A stretch of DNA of 15,683 bases from Nitrospiraceae bacterium UBA6898 (lineage in GTDB: Bacteria; Nitrospirota; Thermodesulfovibrionia; Thermodesulfovibrionales; UBA6898), in NCBI GenBank assembly GCA_002448975.1, contig DKBO01000075.1, positions 1-15,683 on the forward strand. The letters are read 5' to 3'. How positions within the stretch are numbered: the stretch's first letter is position 1; each line of letters starts with the position of its first letter. This document shows, piece after piece, positions 13,258-15,683 of this stretch. Both the position numbers and the translations under genes were made by a program. The notes under the pieces were generated by a model. The model was not told the origin of the DNA. It did not search any database and saw only the letters and a list, made by a program, of their open reading frames with translations.

Positions 13258-14345
13258 GTACCGTACAGGTTGAGTTGGGGAACCGCAGCTATCCGATAAC
13301 CATAGGTAACGGTATCCTGAAGGAAGTCGGCAGGTCGCTCAGACAGTTCAATTTCAGCAGCCCGATTGCCCTTGTGAGTAATACTACCGTTTTCCCACTG
13401 TATGGTGCTGCAGTGTCCCGGTCGCTCTCTGTTTCGGGTCTCTCCTGCATCGAGATCATCCTCCCTGACGGAGAGGAATACAAGACATTGGCATCTGCCG
13501 AGCGAATTGTTGAAGCTTTGCTTCAGGCAAGGCTTGACCGCAAGTCAGCGATTGTAGCCCTCGGCGGTGGCGTTATCGGGGACCTCGCCGGTTTTGCCGC
13601 CTCCGTATACATGCGGGGTATTGATTTCATACAGATTCCTACCACACTGCTTGCTCAGGTTGACAGTTCCGTTGGGGGAAAGACTGGGGTAAACCATCCG
13701 CGGGGCAAAAACATGATAGGCACCTTCTGGCAGCCCCGTCTGGTATGGATAGACATTGATACTCTTCTCAGCCTTCCCCGCAGGGAGTTTATGGCCGGCG
13801 CAGCAGAAATCATCAAGTACGGCATTATTTGGGACCGTGACCTTTTTGATTTCCTTGAAAAATTTGCTTCCAGCGTGCTGGAACTTGACAGGGATCCGCT
13901 CAGGCATATTGTCCGCAGGTCATGTGAGATCAAGGCAGATGTTGTTCGCCGCGACGAGCGGGAGGGGGGGATCAGGGCGATTCTGAATTTCGGTCATACC
14001 ATCGGTCATGCACTTGAGACCGCGACTGGCTACACTACCTTCCTTCACGGTGAGGCAGTAGCTATCGGGATGTATGTCGAAGCCGAGATTGCACGTCTGA
14101 TGGGCCTGATACATCATGAGGAGGTCCTCAGGATTCGCCACCTCATCAGTGCCTATGGGCTGCCCTCGGCAATTCCCGGCAACATTGATCTGGAGCTCTT
14201 CTTTGCATCCATGAAGCTTGACAAAAAAGCCGTTTTCGGTACAATCCGCTTTATCCTTCCCGACCGTATCGGAAGCGTCACCTTACACAGTTCGGTGCCG
14301 GAATCTGCCATACGAAAGGCAGTTGATAAGGCAATGGAACAATGA
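13254..14345 (+). CDS. aroB: 3-dehydroquinate synthase
   Basis: The 363-residue NAD- and metal-dependent enzyme cyclises DAHP to 3-dehydroquinate, the second step of the shikimate pathway. Conserved features are DGEEYKT (72-78), the nucleotide and substrate region GGGVIGDLAGFAASVYMRG (104-122), PTTLLAQVDSSVGGKTGVN (129-147), and the metal ligands E185 (GAAEIIKYG), H248 (NFGHTIGHALE) and H265 (LHGEAVAIGM). Length is normal. It is co-translated with aroK through an ATGA overlap, a conserved bacterial pair often found beside pilQ. No terminator is seen before the IS remnant that follows. Confidence 0.97.
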   Translation: MSTVQVELGNRSYPITIGNGILKEVGRSLRQFNFSSPIALVSNTTVFPLYGAAVSRSLSVSGLSCIEIILPDGEEYKTLASAERIVEALLQARLDRKSAIVALGGGVIGDLAGFAASVYMRGIDFIQIPTTLLAQVDSSVGGKTGVNHPRGKNMIGTFWQPRLVWIDIDTLLSLPRREFMAGAAEIIKYGIIWDRDLFDFLEKFASSVLELDRDPLRHIVRRSCEIKADVVRRDEREGGIRAILNFGHTIGHALETATGYTTFLHGEAVAIGMYVEAEIARLMGLIHHEEVLRIRHLISAYGLPSAIPGNIDLELFFASMKLDKKAVFGTIRFILPDRIGSVTLHSSVPESAIRKAVDKAMEQ

Positions 14346-14563
14346 TCACGAACCTGCACGAACACATTTCCGACTTTTGATCCGGCTTTTTTACTCTGGA
14401 GATTCCTGAGTATTCTCTGTCATAAAGAGCTAACCTTTTGAAACAGAAAGATAAACTCCCCATCAGCATCTTGCCTGATGCAATCTTTATAGCAATGGAG
14501 ATTCCTGAGTTTCAGATGCCCTATCATAGGGAAAGCCTTATCTGAGGCTGAGATGGAGGAACT
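14346..14563. other. Gene-free region between aroB and the transposase remnant
   Basis: These 218 bp hold no plausible gene. They contain a 7-bp tandem CACGAAC...CACGAAC (14347-14363), a 15-bp direct repeat (14397-14411 and 14496-14510), a small stem CATCAG/CTGATG (14461-14466 with 14475-14480), and a purine stretch GGAGGA (14555-14560) just before the GTG start of the transposase remnant. The left end of the insertion sequence probably lies here, but no terminal inverted repeat can be fixed because the right end is outside the window. Confidence 0.5.
14397..14510. repeat. 15-bp direct repeat pair near the IS left end
   Basis: TGGAGATTCCTGAGT occurs at 14397-14411 and again, identically, at 14496-14510, 99 bp apart. 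An inverted 11-bp copy, ACTCAGGAATC, lies at 14616-14626 inside the transposase remnant. The repeat could be a transposase-binding site set or a trace of nested insertion. Its role is unknown. Confidence 0.75.
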
Positions 14564-15683
14564 GTGAGCGGAAACACCAAGACAGCAGCCAGGCTGAGGG
14601 GACAACTGTCGCAATACTCAGGAATCATCTCGAAGGGATTTGGCAAAGCCAAACAGGGGCTCATCCAGGAGGTGCTGTATGGGATACAGGCAGCAAAAGA
14701 CGTAAAGCTGAGCGATATTGCCAGGACGCTGAAAGAACAAGAGGCATTGATCAAGCTTGAAGACCGGCTGTAGCGGAACCTTGATGAGGAGGATTTTACC
14801 GAAGTGATCGACGAACAGGTATGACGCCTTGGAGCAGCGAAAGTGACCGACAACATGGTCATAGCCGTTGGCCCCGGAGACATCCGGAAGAACTATGCCG
14901 GGGAAGGTATACGATGGCAGGGACTACGAAGTGGGTACCGGCGATCGTAGCAGTTGATATCGAGAGCACCCGGGCGATCCCTTTGTACGGTGACGCATAT
15001 GCCCTATACTGCGGTGAAAAGCGAAAACAGCGAGCTGCTCAATGCAATAGGTGTGGTGCAAAGCCATATCGGCGATAACGGGACCCATGCCATAGACCGG
15101 GGGGAGACCGTGGAGTGATCTGCAGGCATTATCTGAGCAAGGATATCGCGACACGGTTTGTGATCTGCCTGAAGCAGAGTGACCTTATCCATAAGGGGAA
15201 ACGTAAGCACTGTCTTGCCATGGCTACAACGTTGCCCACGCCCCATGAAAGCGTGCTGATTGTATTTGATGACGGCAAAGAAAAGAGACGGGCTGTCAGG
15301 TACAATGCGGTGGCCGTAAAGCTCCCCGACTATGATCATAGACTGTACTTGGTCGTCGACAAGGGATTTGGCATCAAGCCGATGACGCTCCTGACCAGCT
15401 GTCCGGTGAATATCAGGAAGAAAGCATCGGGAAGATCGTTGAATACTATCTGGCCCGGTGGAAAGGTGATGAGTCGTTCCGGCACATAAAGCATATAACC
15501 TTGAGGACACAGGGGTGAGGAGCTATATCAGCATACGCAACATCGTGGTGCTTGTGCTTGCGGCGTCGTATTTTGTAGCGGTGTATCTGGGACAGAACAT
15601 AAAGCTCAAGTTGCTGGTGGAGAGGGTTTTTCTGGTGTAAAACGGTTCTTTGCTGTCCCGAGCTTCTTCAACCATGCCATAGC
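14564..15683 (+). pseudogene. Decayed DDE transposase (IS4-superfamily-like), 3' end beyond window
   Basis: Piecing frames together gives one colinear transposase-like protein. Frame segments: 14564-14890 (with in-frame TAG at 14771 and TGA at 14822), about 14895-14942 (GKVYDGRDYEVGTG), about 14944-14990 (IVAVDIESTRAIPLYGDAY), about 14996-15100 (YTAVKSENSELLNAIGVV..HAIDRG), 15103-about 15420 (DRGVICRHYLSKD...VNIRKK), about 15423-15491 (ESIGKIVEYYLARWKGDESFRHIK), 15491-15637 (AYNLEDTGVRSYISIRN...), then 15637 to the edge (KRFFAVPSFFNHAI). The catalytic DPGDI motif reads GPGDI (first Asp lost), the second Asp region HAIDRG is split by a frameshift in a G-run (15099-15104), and the Y..RW....E..... 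region matches the C1 block of IS4-like enzymes. At least seven frameshifts and two nonsense codons make it inactive. Exact IS family uncertain. Confidence 0.85.

Noticed and set aside
14821..15078. 85-codon open frame as a small gene
   Set aside because: Only its middle (IVAVDIESTRAIPLYGDAY) fits the transposase; the rest is out-of-frame translation of the same pseudogene.
15115..15489. 124-codon open frame as an independent hypothetical gene
   Set aside because: It is the middle piece of the broken transposase, in continuity with DRG upstream and the YLARW block downstream.
1..15683. CRISPR arrays, tRNA or rRNA genes, prophage, toxin-antitoxin or defence modules
   Set aside because: I looked on both strands and saw no regularly spaced repeats, cloverleaf-like segments, rRNA signatures or defence/toxin families.

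Overview
The window (about 15.7 kb, moderate GC, dense gene packing) is a chromosomal segment from a Gram-negative, diderm bacterium that builds type IV pili. The gene content and order (infB-rbfA-nrnA-truB, pilMNOPQ, aroC-aroK-aroB) and the Cys-rich short L28 suggest a Nitrospirota- or Desulfobacterota-like organism. That placement is an inference from protein style only; no rRNA marker is present.

Layout. (1) 2-709, plus: the 3' part of clpX, cut by the window edge. (2) 733-1358, minus: rpmB (L28) and a DUF721/DciA-like gene, a two-gene unit with a TGATG junction, convergent with clpX. (3) 1386-1488: a divergent rpmB/infB intergenic region with two short palindromes lying on a putative rpmB promoter. 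(4) 1489-6372, plus: infB, rbfA, nrnA, truB, the translation-initiation / ribosome-maturation / RNA-turnover / tRNA-pseudouridylation cluster. nusA is not upstream of infB as it is in many genomes. (5) 6462-11367, plus: pilM-pilN-pilO-pilP-pilQ, every junction overlapping or 1 nt apart, encoding the inner-membrane alignment subcomplex and the outer-membrane secretin of the type IV pilus machine. It is closed by a very strong intrinsic terminator (11372-11415). (6) 11438-14345, plus: aroC, then aroK-aroB, three shikimate/chorismate pathway enzymes. aroC and aroKB each have a recognisable candidate promoter. (7) 14346-15683: a decayed insertion sequence; the DDE transposase reading frame is broken by two nonsense codons and about seven frameshifts and runs off the right edge.

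The 14 intact or edge-truncated genes belong to well-known families, and I do not see a novel multi-gene system here. The most interesting signals are regulatory. A consensus -35 box for aroC lies inside the pilQ terminator hairpin. pilM and aroC start at or a few bases after the predicted transcription start, without Shine-Dalgarno sequences. Paired dyads sit on the rpmB and aroK promoters. The IS remnant also carries a 15-bp direct repeat with a partial inverted copy.
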